Notes under the pieces: generated by a model
What the model saw: only the letters and a program-made list of their open reading frames with translations
Databases searched by the model: none
Told to the model about the DNA's origin: nothing
From: Erysipelotrichaceae bacterium
GTDB taxonomy: Bacteria > Bacillota_I > Bacilli_A > Erysipelotrichales > Erysipelotrichaceae
NCBI GenBank assembly: GCA_003446295.1
Contig: DMBB01000170.1
Location: forward strand, 1-7,733
Length of the DNA: 7,733 bases
Reading direction: 5' to 3'
Part shown: piece by piece, positions 1 through 6,549 of the stretch
Layout: every line of letters starts with the position of its first letter
Position numbering within the stretch: position 1 is the stretch's first letter
Position numbers and translations under genes: made by a program

Positions 1-29
1 CTTATTTATTTACAGAAGAAGAGTAGCAA

Positions 30-1262
30 ATGGCTTTTACAAGAAAGACAGCGGATCTGACTCCGCTGAAAGACGCGATCTACGTAGCTGCTGAAGCTGC
101 CCGTGCAGATATGGCAAAGAATCCTGATCTTGTGATCAACGCAACGATCGGCACATTATATGGTGAAGACGGAAAACTGGTCGCTCTGGACAGCGTCCAT
201 GATCACTTTGACAGGATCGATCACCGCATCAAAGCAGCGTATGCTTCAGGACTTTCCGGAACAAATGAGTTCCGTGAGACTGTATGGTCATGGGTGACCC
301 AGTCCACAGGACTGGACATGCCCCATTCCGTCATTGCGACAGCCGGGGGAACAGGTGCTGTTTCATCGACCATGAGAACATTCCTGGATGAAGGCGAGAC
401 CGTCATTATTCCGGATATTGCCTGGACAAGCTACAGCCTGATGGCTTCCACATACAATTTCAAAGCAGTCACCTACGATATGTTTGACGGTGATCACTTG
501 AATCTGGCGTCCATCCGTTCGGTGATGGAGGAAGTCGGAAAGAAACAGGAACGCATCCTGCTTGTTCTGAACGATCCCTGCCATAACCCTACCGGCTATT
601 CCATGACCCGGGAAGAATGGCATGCCCTGATCGATATGATCAATGATCTCAGCAAAGACCATCACATCATTCTGCTGGATGATATCGCCTACATTGACTA
701 CGGACACGATCTGTCGGATGTCCGTGCGTATATGAAGGAATTCAGCCGTATTGCGGAGAACTGCATGATATGCATCTGCTTCTCCTGTTCCAAGACACTC
801 ACATTCTATGGTCTGCGTCTTGGTGCGGCGGTCGTGATCGCACAGAAGCAGGAAGATGTCGAGGACGCACATACTGTTTATCTGAGAACAGCCAGATCAA
901 CATGGTCCAATGCCCCCAATGCACCGATGGCGAACTTTGTCTGGGTCGTCAGCGAAAACAGAGAAGCATATCTGAAGGAACAGCAGTCATATGTCAAGGT
1001 TCTGCAGGCACGCAGCAGTCTGTTCAAGCAGGAAGCACAGGAATGCGGGCTGGATATCTATCCTTATAAAGAAGGCTTCTTCATCACGCTCCGGGTCAAA
1101 GACAATGAAGAGGGAAAGAAGCTTCACGCCGCATTGATGCGTGAGCATATTTATACAGTCCTTGTGAACAAGGGCATCCGTGTCGGGATCTGTGCACTGC
1201 CTTTGGAAAAAGTCAGGGGCCTTGCACAAAAAATAAGAGCTGTTCAGCTCGATATCAAATAA
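30..1262 (+). CDS. Class I/II-fold PLP-dependent aminotransferase
   Basis: This is a cytosolic pyridoxal-phosphate enzyme that should move an amino group between an amino acid and a 2-oxo acid. Its 410 residues match the usual length for fold-type I aminotransferases of the aspartate/aromatic type. Visible landmarks, in order, are a small-domain entry GLSGTNEF near 74-81, the cofactor-ring Asn in HNPTG (185-189), Asp218 and Tyr221 in DDIAY, the Schiff-base Lys255 in SCSKTLTFYGLRLG with phosphate-binding Arg263, and a C-terminal GIRVGICALP whose Arg384 sits where the substrate carboxylate-binding Arg is expected. All catalytic positions are intact. The ATG at 30 is preceded by a purine-rich but imperfect ribosome site (about 14-23). 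The gene ends 36 bases before the next one, which seems to have its own promoter, so it may be a separate unit. Substrate preference cannot be read from sequence: aspartate, aromatic and alanine-type activities all remain possible. Confidence 0.92.
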   Translation: MAFTRKTADLTPLKDAIYVAAEAARADMAKNPDLVINATIGTLYGEDGKLVALDSVHDHFDRIDHRIKAAYASGLSGTNEFRETVWSWVTQSTGLDMPHSVIATAGGTGAVSSTMRTFLDEGETVIIPDIAWTSYSLMASTYNFKAVTYDMFDGDHLNLASIRSVMEEVGKKQERILLVLNDPCHNPTGYSMTREEWHALIDMINDLSKDHHIILLDDIAYIDYGHDLSDVRAYMKEFSRIAENCMICICFSCSKTLTFYGLRLGAAVVIAQKQEDVEDAHTVYLRTARSTWSNAPNAPMANFVWVVSENREAYLKEQQSYVKVLQARSSLFKQEAQECGLDIYPYKEGFFITLRVKDNEEGKKLHAALMREHIYTVLVNKGIRVGICALPLEKVRGLAQKIRAVQLDIK

Positions 1263-1267
1263 ACTCC

Positions 1268-1276
1268 TGTTATAAT
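1268..1276 (+). promoter_or_regulatory. Extended -10 promoter element for the VTC-DUF4956-CotH unit
   Basis: TGTTATAAT is a perfect TATAAT hexamer (1271-1276) with the TG extension one base upstream, in the 36-base gap after the aminotransferase stop. No good -35 hexamer lies 17 bases upstream (1248-1253 reads ctcgat), which an extended -10 can tolerate. Transcription would start near 1283. That leaves a leader of about 16 bases with AAAGG at 1286-1290 as ribosome site, 8 bases before the ATG at 1299. The box is AT-rich and could be a chance match, but its position is what a promoter for the downstream operon would need. Confidence 0.5.
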
Positions 1277-1298
1277 AAACTGACCAAAGGCGAAACTG

Positions 1299-1997
1299 AT
1301 GAAACGATACCGCAATGAATGGAAATACACGATCCACGAAAAAGACATTCAGATACTTTTTGAGCGCCTGAACGCAGTTCTGGAAAAAGACAGAAATGCC
1401 GGAGGCGACGGGTACTATTCAGTCCACAGTGTATACTTTGACGATTACACCAATGCCTGTGCCAGAGAAAATGAAGCGGGCATCTCAGAACGCTTCAAAT
1501 ACAGGATCCGCTACTACGGAACAGATCATGAGAAGCTGCGTCTGGAGCGGAAGGAAAAATCCCAGGGACGCTGCCATAAAGAGACAGCATGGATCACGGA
1601 AGACACATACAGGAAACTGATGTCAGGCGATGTGTCCGACCTGTTCTGGGAGACCGACCAGCCTCTGGTACGCCAGTTCTGCATAGAGATCATGAACCGG
1701 TGCTTCACGCCGAAGATCATCGTCAATTATGAACGGATCGCCTTTGTAGAAGAAACGACCAATGTCAGGATCACATTTGATAAAAATATCTCCGTGTCCG
1801 ATGACTTTGATCACTTTCTCAGCGGGGGATACCTCAGTATTCCCATTCAGCCCCTGGATGAACATGTTCTGGAAGTCAAATTCGATGAGATCCTTCCGGG
1901 CTATATGAAAAACATCCTGACAAAACAGGAACTCATTCAGTCGGCATTCTCCAAATACTATCTCGGGAGAATGACCCTGCAGAATTACACCAGATAA
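1299..1997 (+). CDS. VTC-domain polyphosphate polymerase family protein
   Basis: This 232-residue protein is a single VTC domain, the catalytic fold that in yeast Vtc4 makes inorganic polyphosphate from ATP inside a triphosphate-tunnel barrel. It has no SPX domain and no membrane segment, so it should be cytosolic or membrane-associated through a partner. Tunnel-lining charges appear in the expected order: EWKY (7-10), YSVHSVYFD (40-48), KYRIRYYG (67-74, with Arg69 and Arg71), LERKEK (82-87), Lys94, NYER (143-146), RITFD (157-161), LEVKFDE (191-197) and SKYY (218-221). AAAGG at 1286-1290 supports the ATG chosen, and the family normally starts just before the ExKY motif, as here. The next gene follows after 21 bases. 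Polymerase activity is inferred from the family; a related CYTH/triphosphatase role is the main alternative. The DUF4956 and CotH neighbours favour the polymerase reading, because these three families recur together as far as I recall. Confidence 0.88.
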   Translation: MKRYRNEWKYTIHEKDIQILFERLNAVLEKDRNAGGDGYYSVHSVYFDDYTNACARENEAGISERFKYRIRYYGTDHEKLRLERKEKSQGRCHKETAWITEDTYRKLMSGDVSDLFWETDQPLVRQFCIEIMNRCFTPKIIVNYERIAFVEETTNVRITFDKNISVSDDFDHFLSGGYLSIPIQPLDEHVLEVKFDEILPGYMKNILTKQELIQSAFSKYYLGRMTLQNYTR

Positions 1998-2018
1998 AAT
2001 TTAAGGAGCAGACAGAAT

Positions 2019-2678
2019 ATGGAAGGAATCATTCAGAGCATATCACGTGCTTTCGGCAATACATCGATCAAACCGGAAACGATCATCGCAGTCCTGATCA
2101 TGGCGATGCTGTTTTCCGTGTTTGAGTATCTGGTTTACCGTTTCATTTCCCACAGGGCGTTCTATAACAAAGCATTCAATATCTGTATTGCCCTGCTGCC
2201 TGCATTTATCTCAACGATCATCCTTTCCCTGCAGTCCAATACTGTCGTGATCCTCGGAACGATCGGCGCTCTGGCGATCCTCCGCTTCCGTACTGCCGTC
2301 AAGGATCCTGTTGATATGCTTTATCTGATGTGGTCTGTTCATATCGGCATCACATGCGGATGCCAGCTGTATCTGATGACATTCCTTACAAGCGCATTTG
2401 TTACGATCGTACTGACTGTCATCAACCATGTCACGATCGGGAAGCGCCCTTTCATCCTGGTGATCCGCAATACGGACAAAAACGAGGAAAAGATCCTTTC
2501 TGCTGTCAAGGCATGTGCTAATACATACAGGATCAAGAGCAGGAACTATACAAAGAACTCCACGGATTATGTCATTGAGCTTTCCGTGAATGATCCGCAG
2601 GCATTGGCTGAAAAGCTCGGTGAAGCGGGTGTTGAAAAGTTCTCAGTCATTGAATACGACAGCGAGGATATTCTGTAA
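2019..2678 (+). CDS. DUF4956 domain membrane protein
   Basis: This is a 219-residue integral membrane protein of a family with no assigned function. Hydrophobic segments lie at roughly 21-41, 54-71, 73-89 and 101-137 (the last probably two passes). They are followed by a soluble tail (about 144-216) with an alternating strand-helix pattern that looks like a small ferredoxin/ACT-like domain. The central stretch GALAILRFRTAVKDP (83-97), then LMWSVHIGITCG, recalls the Arg-containing loop and following helix of MgtC proteins; this is a remote resemblance seen by eye. AAGGAG (2003-2008), 10 bases before the ATG, is a strong ribosome site. Its place directly behind a VTC polymerase suggests a membrane partner, perhaps anchoring the polymerase or passing polyphosphate across the membrane as Vtc1 does in yeast. 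That role is inference. The stop codon overlaps the next start by one base, so translation is probably coupled. Confidence 0.88.
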   Translation: MEGIIQSISRAFGNTSIKPETIIAVLIMAMLFSVFEYLVYRFISHRAFYNKAFNICIALLPAFISTIILSLQSNTVVILGTIGALAILRFRTAVKDPVDMLYLMWSVHIGITCGCQLYLMTFLTSAFVTIVLTVINHVTIGKRPFILVIRNTDKNEEKILSAVKACANTYRIKSRNYTKNSTDYVIELSVNDPQALAEKLGEAGVEKFSVIEYDSEDIL

Positions 2679-4666
2679 TGATCGAGAAGACAAAAAGATA
2701 TGTTTCCTGGTTTCTGGCAGGAATTTCTTTCTGTCTTCTTTTTATATACTTTGTCCATGAATCCCGTACCCCCGATACAGCAAAGCTTGTGCGCAGAATG
2801 ACCGGCACTGAGCTCACCGCCGGCCGCAGGGAAAAGAAAGATCTGCTCACGGATCTTGTGCTGAACGGACAGCACCTCATCTTTGATGAGACAGATATGA
2901 CATGGTATTACTCACTGATCGAAGATGACGATAAAGCGATGTCTCCGAAGGTCACATTTGAGTCACCCGAGAAACATGTGCAGATCGTTTTCTCGGAAGA
3001 GATCACGGAAGACATCATCCGGAATGATCTTCCGGTAGCGGTCACAGCCTATAATGACCGGTTCTATGAAACATATCAGCTGAAATGCACGTCGCTTCCC
3101 ATCATGTCATTGACGGTCGGTGATGAGATCACACGTGAAGATACAGATATGATCATGGAACTGATGGATAACACAGCCGGTGTTTCCAAACGAAACATCA
3201 CTTCCGCAGGCACCGTCCATATCAGAGGAAGATCCAGTGCCGCCTACCCTCAGACATCATTCCGTCTGTCATTGACGGTTGAGAATTCATCCAAGAAGAA
3301 TCACATCAGCCTGCTTGGCATGCGCGAGGATGAAGACTGGCTGCTTGTACCGGCATACGCCGATATTGATAAGGTGCGCACTGCTTTTTCCGCGAATCTC
3401 TGGACAGACAGCTGCGGAACGGATAATTCGTTCGGCATCGTCAACGGAAACTATTATAAATACATGGAACTGTTCATCAACGGCCGCTACTGGGGTCTGT
3501 ATACACTCAGCTACCCGATCGACCAGAAAACACTGGATGTCGATGCAGGCAAGGGAGAATACATTTATAAGAAGCGTTTCTGGGATGAAGGTTCTGCTGT
3601 TGATTTCGTATCTTCCACATGGGAAGTCACCAATCCGTACAATGAACAGGATAATCCATGGATCCCGATCCAGAATTACTATCATCTGCTGAATGAACAG
3701 GCCGATGACGCCGGCGCATTGAAGAGATCTGTAGACATGAATACAGCGATCGATCTGTGGCTGTACTACGGACTGATCCAAGGTGTAGACAATGCGGATC
3801 ATTCCGATATGGAAAACACATTTATGACAGCCCGCCTTGGCAATGACGGAACGTACAAAATGCTGTATACGCCATGGGATATGGACCTGACATGGGGCGA
3901 ACTGATCACAGATGAAACATGCAACACCATCATGGAGTCCGGTGCGCTTGCCCAACTGATCTCCATGGGAAACAAAGAGACGATCGAAGCGATCTACAGA
4001 AGATATCATGTGCTGCGTGAGAATGCCTGGTCTGTACAGAACATTGATTCATATCTGGATCAATACGAAACAAGTATTTTCGGTTCCGGTGCTTATTACC
4101 GCCAGGCGGCACGCTGGCCGGAAAGCACGTATGATATTGCCTATCGGGATCTTTCCGTATTCAGGAATTATGTGCACTGCAGACTGACGGAGTTCGATGC
4201 CTTTATTGAGCGCTGGTACGGTATGCGTGACAAGAGCGTCTATGTGATGCGCAGCAGTCAGTACAAAGACTTCACCAAATGGAAATTCATCATCCAGGTG
4301 AATGATCATGAGATACTCCATGATCCGGATTACCGTGATCTGTTTACATATATCGGACTGAATATTTCAGACATTCCTGATGATGCATGGTTCGTTCTGT
4401 ATGACGGCGAAACAAAGACGGTTGAATACCGTGACTGGCTTGGTGAAGAAAGGGTCAGCCTTTATACATCGATCGGAAGGATCATCTACGAAAGACCTGC
4501 TGAACCGCGCGGTATCGGTGATGATTTCCTGATCTATCTTGACGGGGAACCGGTTCTTGAAATATGGCAGTGGCCGGAAGAGCCTCTGCGCATGGGAATG
4601 ATCTATAACCATGCTTCAGATGAATTCAACTTTGAAACCATCAACTCCAATTATCTGGTAGACTGA
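2678..4666 (+). CDS. CotH-family atypical kinase, membrane-anchored
   Basis: CotH proteins have a protein-kinase-like fold; Bacillus CotH phosphorylates spore-coat proteins. This 662-residue member begins with a signal-anchor helix (about 8-26, preceded by Lys/Arg residues), so the rest should face outward. After a linker domain (about 60-165) the CotH core carries RGRSS (183-187), a Trp/Asp-rich EDEDWLL (217-223), the strand YMELFINGRYWGLYTL (262-277), NADHSDMEN (372-380) and the metal-binding-type PWDMDLTWG (399-407). These fit the family's catalytic Asp and Mg-binding Asp pairs. One oddity is that the segment after RGRSS reads YPQTSFRL (190-197), whereas the family usually has one or two Lys after the Pro. 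A tail from about 515 to 662 matches nothing I recognise. The ATG overlaps the previous stop by one base, with GAGGA at 2664-2668 as ribosome site. Kinase activity and target are not shown; a structural or pseudokinase role is possible. Confidence 0.88.
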   Translation: MIEKTKRYVSWFLAGISFCLLFIYFVHESRTPDTAKLVRRMTGTELTAGRREKKDLLTDLVLNGQHLIFDETDMTWYYSLIEDDDKAMSPKVTFESPEKHVQIVFSEEITEDIIRNDLPVAVTAYNDRFYETYQLKCTSLPIMSLTVGDEITREDTDMIMELMDNTAGVSKRNITSAGTVHIRGRSSAAYPQTSFRLSLTVENSSKKNHISLLGMREDEDWLLVPAYADIDKVRTAFSANLWTDSCGTDNSFGIVNGNYYKYMELFINGRYWGLYTLSYPIDQKTLDVDAGKGEYIYKKRFWDEGSAVDFVSSTWEVTNPYNEQDNPWIPIQNYYHLLNEQADDAGALKRSVDMNTAIDLWLYYGLIQGVDNADHSDMENTFMTARLGNDGTYKMLYTPWDMDLTWGELITDETCNTIMESGALAQLISMGNKETIEAIYRRYHVLRENAWSVQNIDSYLDQYETSIFGSGAYYRQAARWPESTYDIAYRDLSVFRNYVHCRLTEFDAFIERWYGMRDKSVYVMRSSQYKDFTKWKFIIQVNDHEILHDPDYRDLFTYIGLNISDIPDDAWFVLYDGETKTVEYRDWLGEERVSLYTSIGRIIYERPAEPRGIGDDFLIYLDGEPVLEIWQWPEEPLRMGMIYNHASDEFNFETINSNYLVD

Positions 4667-4668
4667 AA

Positions 4669-6501
4669 ATGCTTATGAAAGAGAAAAAACAGGATCTGTT
4701 TCTGCAGGGACTGATCATTTTGTACGGGGTCATCCTGCTGATACGTGCGCAATACGGTTTCATATGGTCTGATGAAGGCCATTATTTCGCTGTGGCATGG
4801 CGGTTTGTCCAGGGAGATCTGCCGCTGATCCATGAGTGGCATGTTTCACAGCTGCATTCCATCCTGCTGATGCCATACGTCAGACTGATGCGCCTCATCC
4901 TCGGAGAAGGCATGCCTGGCTTCCTGCTGATCAGCAGATATCTGTATACGGTATGTCAGACAGGCATGGGTCTGTTGATCTACCGGATATTCCGGAAGGA
5001 AAACAGGCTGGCAGCCTTCTTCAGCAGCATCATCTTCATGCTGTACTGCAAGTCCAATGTCATGACATTCTCGTATTACTCAATATTTACCTTCTGCTTT
5101 ACCGGTGCAGCCGTGCTGCAGTATTCAGTGATCCGTTATGATGAACTGACAGAACGGCAGAGAATGATCCGCATGATCTGTTCCGGACTGCTGTGGGGAC
5201 CGGCGATCGTATGCAATCCCTACTCACTGGTACTGTTCTTCCTGGATCTGCTTGCCGCACGCATGCTTGCCGGGAACAGGATCACCTGGAAACAGATGAT
5301 CCTGACAACGATCGCAGCGGCACTGCCGGGTATCTGTGCGGTCATTCTGATCCTGTCCGGAGGTCCGCTCAGTACGCTCATCGAGAGCCTGCCCTACATC
5401 ATGTCTTCTGACGGAGGCAATTATACCCAGCCGTTCTGGAACAAACTTGCATGGAAGCTGATCCATCCGTTCCTGCTGTACCGGACGGCGAATACGATCT
5501 CACTGCTGGTATTTGCGGCATTGATATGCATCAGAAAGATCAGGGGAACGATCCCTGTTCCGGTCAAAGTAATCAGCCTGGTCATCATTTCCGGACTGCT
5601 CATGTTCAACGTGTTTACAAGAGATCAGTCGGTAACGATGCTGACGCAGCCGCAGCTGCTGGCACTGTCTGTATGGGGACTGGATCTGTTTGCACTAAGT
5701 GAACGTGCCGATCGTGTCAAGCTCATCATGCTGTGGCTGAACGGCATGATCGCTGCCGTATTCTGCGGACTGTCCAGTGATACAGGCATGAATGCCATGA
5801 TCCAGGGTTATGTTCTTTCATGCATCGGAGTGACCATGATCCTGCCGGAGATCCTTCCGCAGATCACTGACGGAATCGCATCCTCCGGCAGATTTGTCAC
5901 TGCTTTGATCCTGATCCCCTATCTGATCACAACAGGCATCATGGTCAGAGAGCGCATCGTCAGAATATACCGCGATATGGACTTCCCGTATCTGACGGAA
6001 ACGATATCAGAAGGTCCCGGAGCCGGTATCCGGACGACGGAGGAATGCGTCAGACGATATGATGAGATCTGTGATACCCTCAAGCACCTGGACGGCTATG
6101 ACGGCGACCTGTACCTTTCCGGTCTCTGCCCCTGGGGATATCTGTGTACCGATATGAAGGTCGGAAACTTTACGACCTGGAGGATCACCCTGGATGAGCA
6201 GAATCATAAAGGCATGGACTATCTTGAGATGAATCCTGATAAGCTCCCGGAGATCATGATCCGCCTGAGCGGAGATAACGCTGAATACGGTGTGAATGAT
6301 CTGAAATATATTAAAAAGGGAACGATCGCAGAACATGCGGAAGCACTTGAGGCGAAGATGCTGGAAGAAGATCTGGCAAACAGTCTGATCGAACGGCTGT
6401 CTTCCCTGCATTACAGATCTGTCATGACACCCTGCGGTGAACTGTATTACCCGGATGAACCGGCATACGAGCCGATCGGTTCGATTGATTTCGCACATTG
6501 A
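4669..6501 (+). CDS. Polytopic membrane protein, GT-C glycosyltransferase-like
   Basis: This is a large membrane protein (610 residues) that I cannot assign to a named family with certainty. The first helix (about 11-28) is followed at once by WSDEGHY (33-39). An acidic DEG/DE motif in the first outer loop is typical of GT-C enzymes (PMT/ArnT type) that use lipid-linked sugars, and the Asp is catalytic there. About 11-14 hydrophobic segments follow, up to residue 426. A soluble C-terminal domain (about 430-610), probably outside the cell, contains a CPWGYLC pair of cysteines (487-493) and ends with a Tyr/Pro-rich stretch. The ATG lies 2 bases after the CotH stop with only a weak ribosome site, so expression probably depends on translational coupling; the Met codon at 4675 is an alternative start. 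Context suggests work on the same envelope product as CotH. A non-enzymatic membrane protein cannot be excluded. Confidence 0.75.
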   Translation: MLMKEKKQDLFLQGLIILYGVILLIRAQYGFIWSDEGHYFAVAWRFVQGDLPLIHEWHVSQLHSILLMPYVRLMRLILGEGMPGFLLISRYLYTVCQTGMGLLIYRIFRKENRLAAFFSSIIFMLYCKSNVMTFSYYSIFTFCFTGAAVLQYSVIRYDELTERQRMIRMICSGLLWGPAIVCNPYSLVLFFLDLLAARMLAGNRITWKQMILTTIAAALPGICAVILILSGGPLSTLIESLPYIMSSDGGNYTQPFWNKLAWKLIHPFLLYRTANTISLLVFAALICIRKIRGTIPVPVKVISLVIISGLLMFNVFTRDQSVTMLTQPQLLALSVWGLDLFALSERADRVKLIMLWLNGMIAAVFCGLSSDTGMNAMIQGYVLSCIGVTMILPEILPQITDGIASSGRFVTALILIPYLITTGIMVRERIVRIYRDMDFPYLTETISEGPGAGIRTTEECVRRYDEICDTLKHLDGYDGDLYLSGLCPWGYLCTDMKVGNFTTWRITLDEQNHKGMDYLEMNPDKLPEIMIRLSGDNAEYGVNDLKYIKKGTIAEHAEALEAKMLEEDLANSLIERLSSLHYRSVMTPCGELYYPDEPAYEPIGSIDFAH

Positions 6502-6526
6502 ACATTCAGCGAAGAAATGCTATCCT
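6498..6526 (+). promoter_or_regulatory. Sigma-A-like promoter of the HD/phospholipase operon
   Basis: TTGAAC (6498-6503) and TATCCT (6521-6526) are separated by exactly 17 bases, and a TG lies one base before the -10 (TGCTATCCT). Each hexamer keeps four of six consensus bases, including the most conserved ones. The -35 overlaps the stop codon of the preceding gene. Transcription would start near 6533, leaving a leader of about 17 bases that holds only the ribosome site. A 5-base inverted repeat (CGAAG 6510-6514, CTTCG 6525-6529) brackets the -10 and could be a weak operator or coincidence. Confidence 0.6.
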
Positions 6527-6537
6527 TCGGTTGACAT

Positions 6538-6546
6538 GGAGGTGAT
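6538..6546 (+). promoter_or_regulatory. Near-perfect Shine-Dalgarno of the HD-domain gene
   Basis: GGAGGTGAT is a nine-base match to the 16S rRNA anti-Shine-Dalgarno tail, and its GGAGG core sits 7 bases before the ATG at 6550. It fixes that start over the out-of-frame ATGs at 6536 and 6545. It is stronger than any ribosome site in the upstream operon, so this gene is probably translated efficiently. Confidence 0.85.
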
Positions 6547-6549
6547 GGC

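Larger units (their letters stand above)
1299..6501 (+). other. Predicted four-gene operon: VTC, DUF4956, CotH, GT-C-like protein
   Basis: Four same-strand genes are separated by 21, -1 and 2 bases, with no terminator-like hairpin between them. An extended -10 box precedes the first gene, and a fresh promoter follows the last, so the unit has plausible boundaries on both sides. The order is cytosolic polymer-making enzyme, small membrane protein, outward-facing kinase-fold protein, large membrane protein, which reads as one envelope-spanning machine. Co-transcription is inferred from spacing alone. Confidence 0.8.

Noticed and set aside
363..872. 169-codon open frame on the minus strand inside the aminotransferase gene
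   Set aside because: It mirrors conserved aminotransferase codons, and its Ile/Val/His-rich translation looks like the reverse complement of GAT/ATC-rich coding sequence.
3287..4009. 240-codon open frame on the minus strand inside the CotH gene
   Set aside because: It lies wholly within a well-supported plus-strand gene with recognisable motifs. Its own translation has no domain pattern I recognise and no clear ribosome site, so it is a shadow frame.
6510..6529. CGAAG/CTTCG hairpin as terminator of the upstream operon
   Set aside because: The stem is only 5 base pairs with a 10-base loop and no U-run follows, so it does not qualify as an intrinsic terminator.
6531..6536. Perfect TTGACA -35 box just upstream of the HD gene
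   Set aside because: The -10 position 17 bases downstream (6554-6559, caaaag) is inside the coding sequence and does not resemble TATAAT. The better promoter is at 6498-6526.
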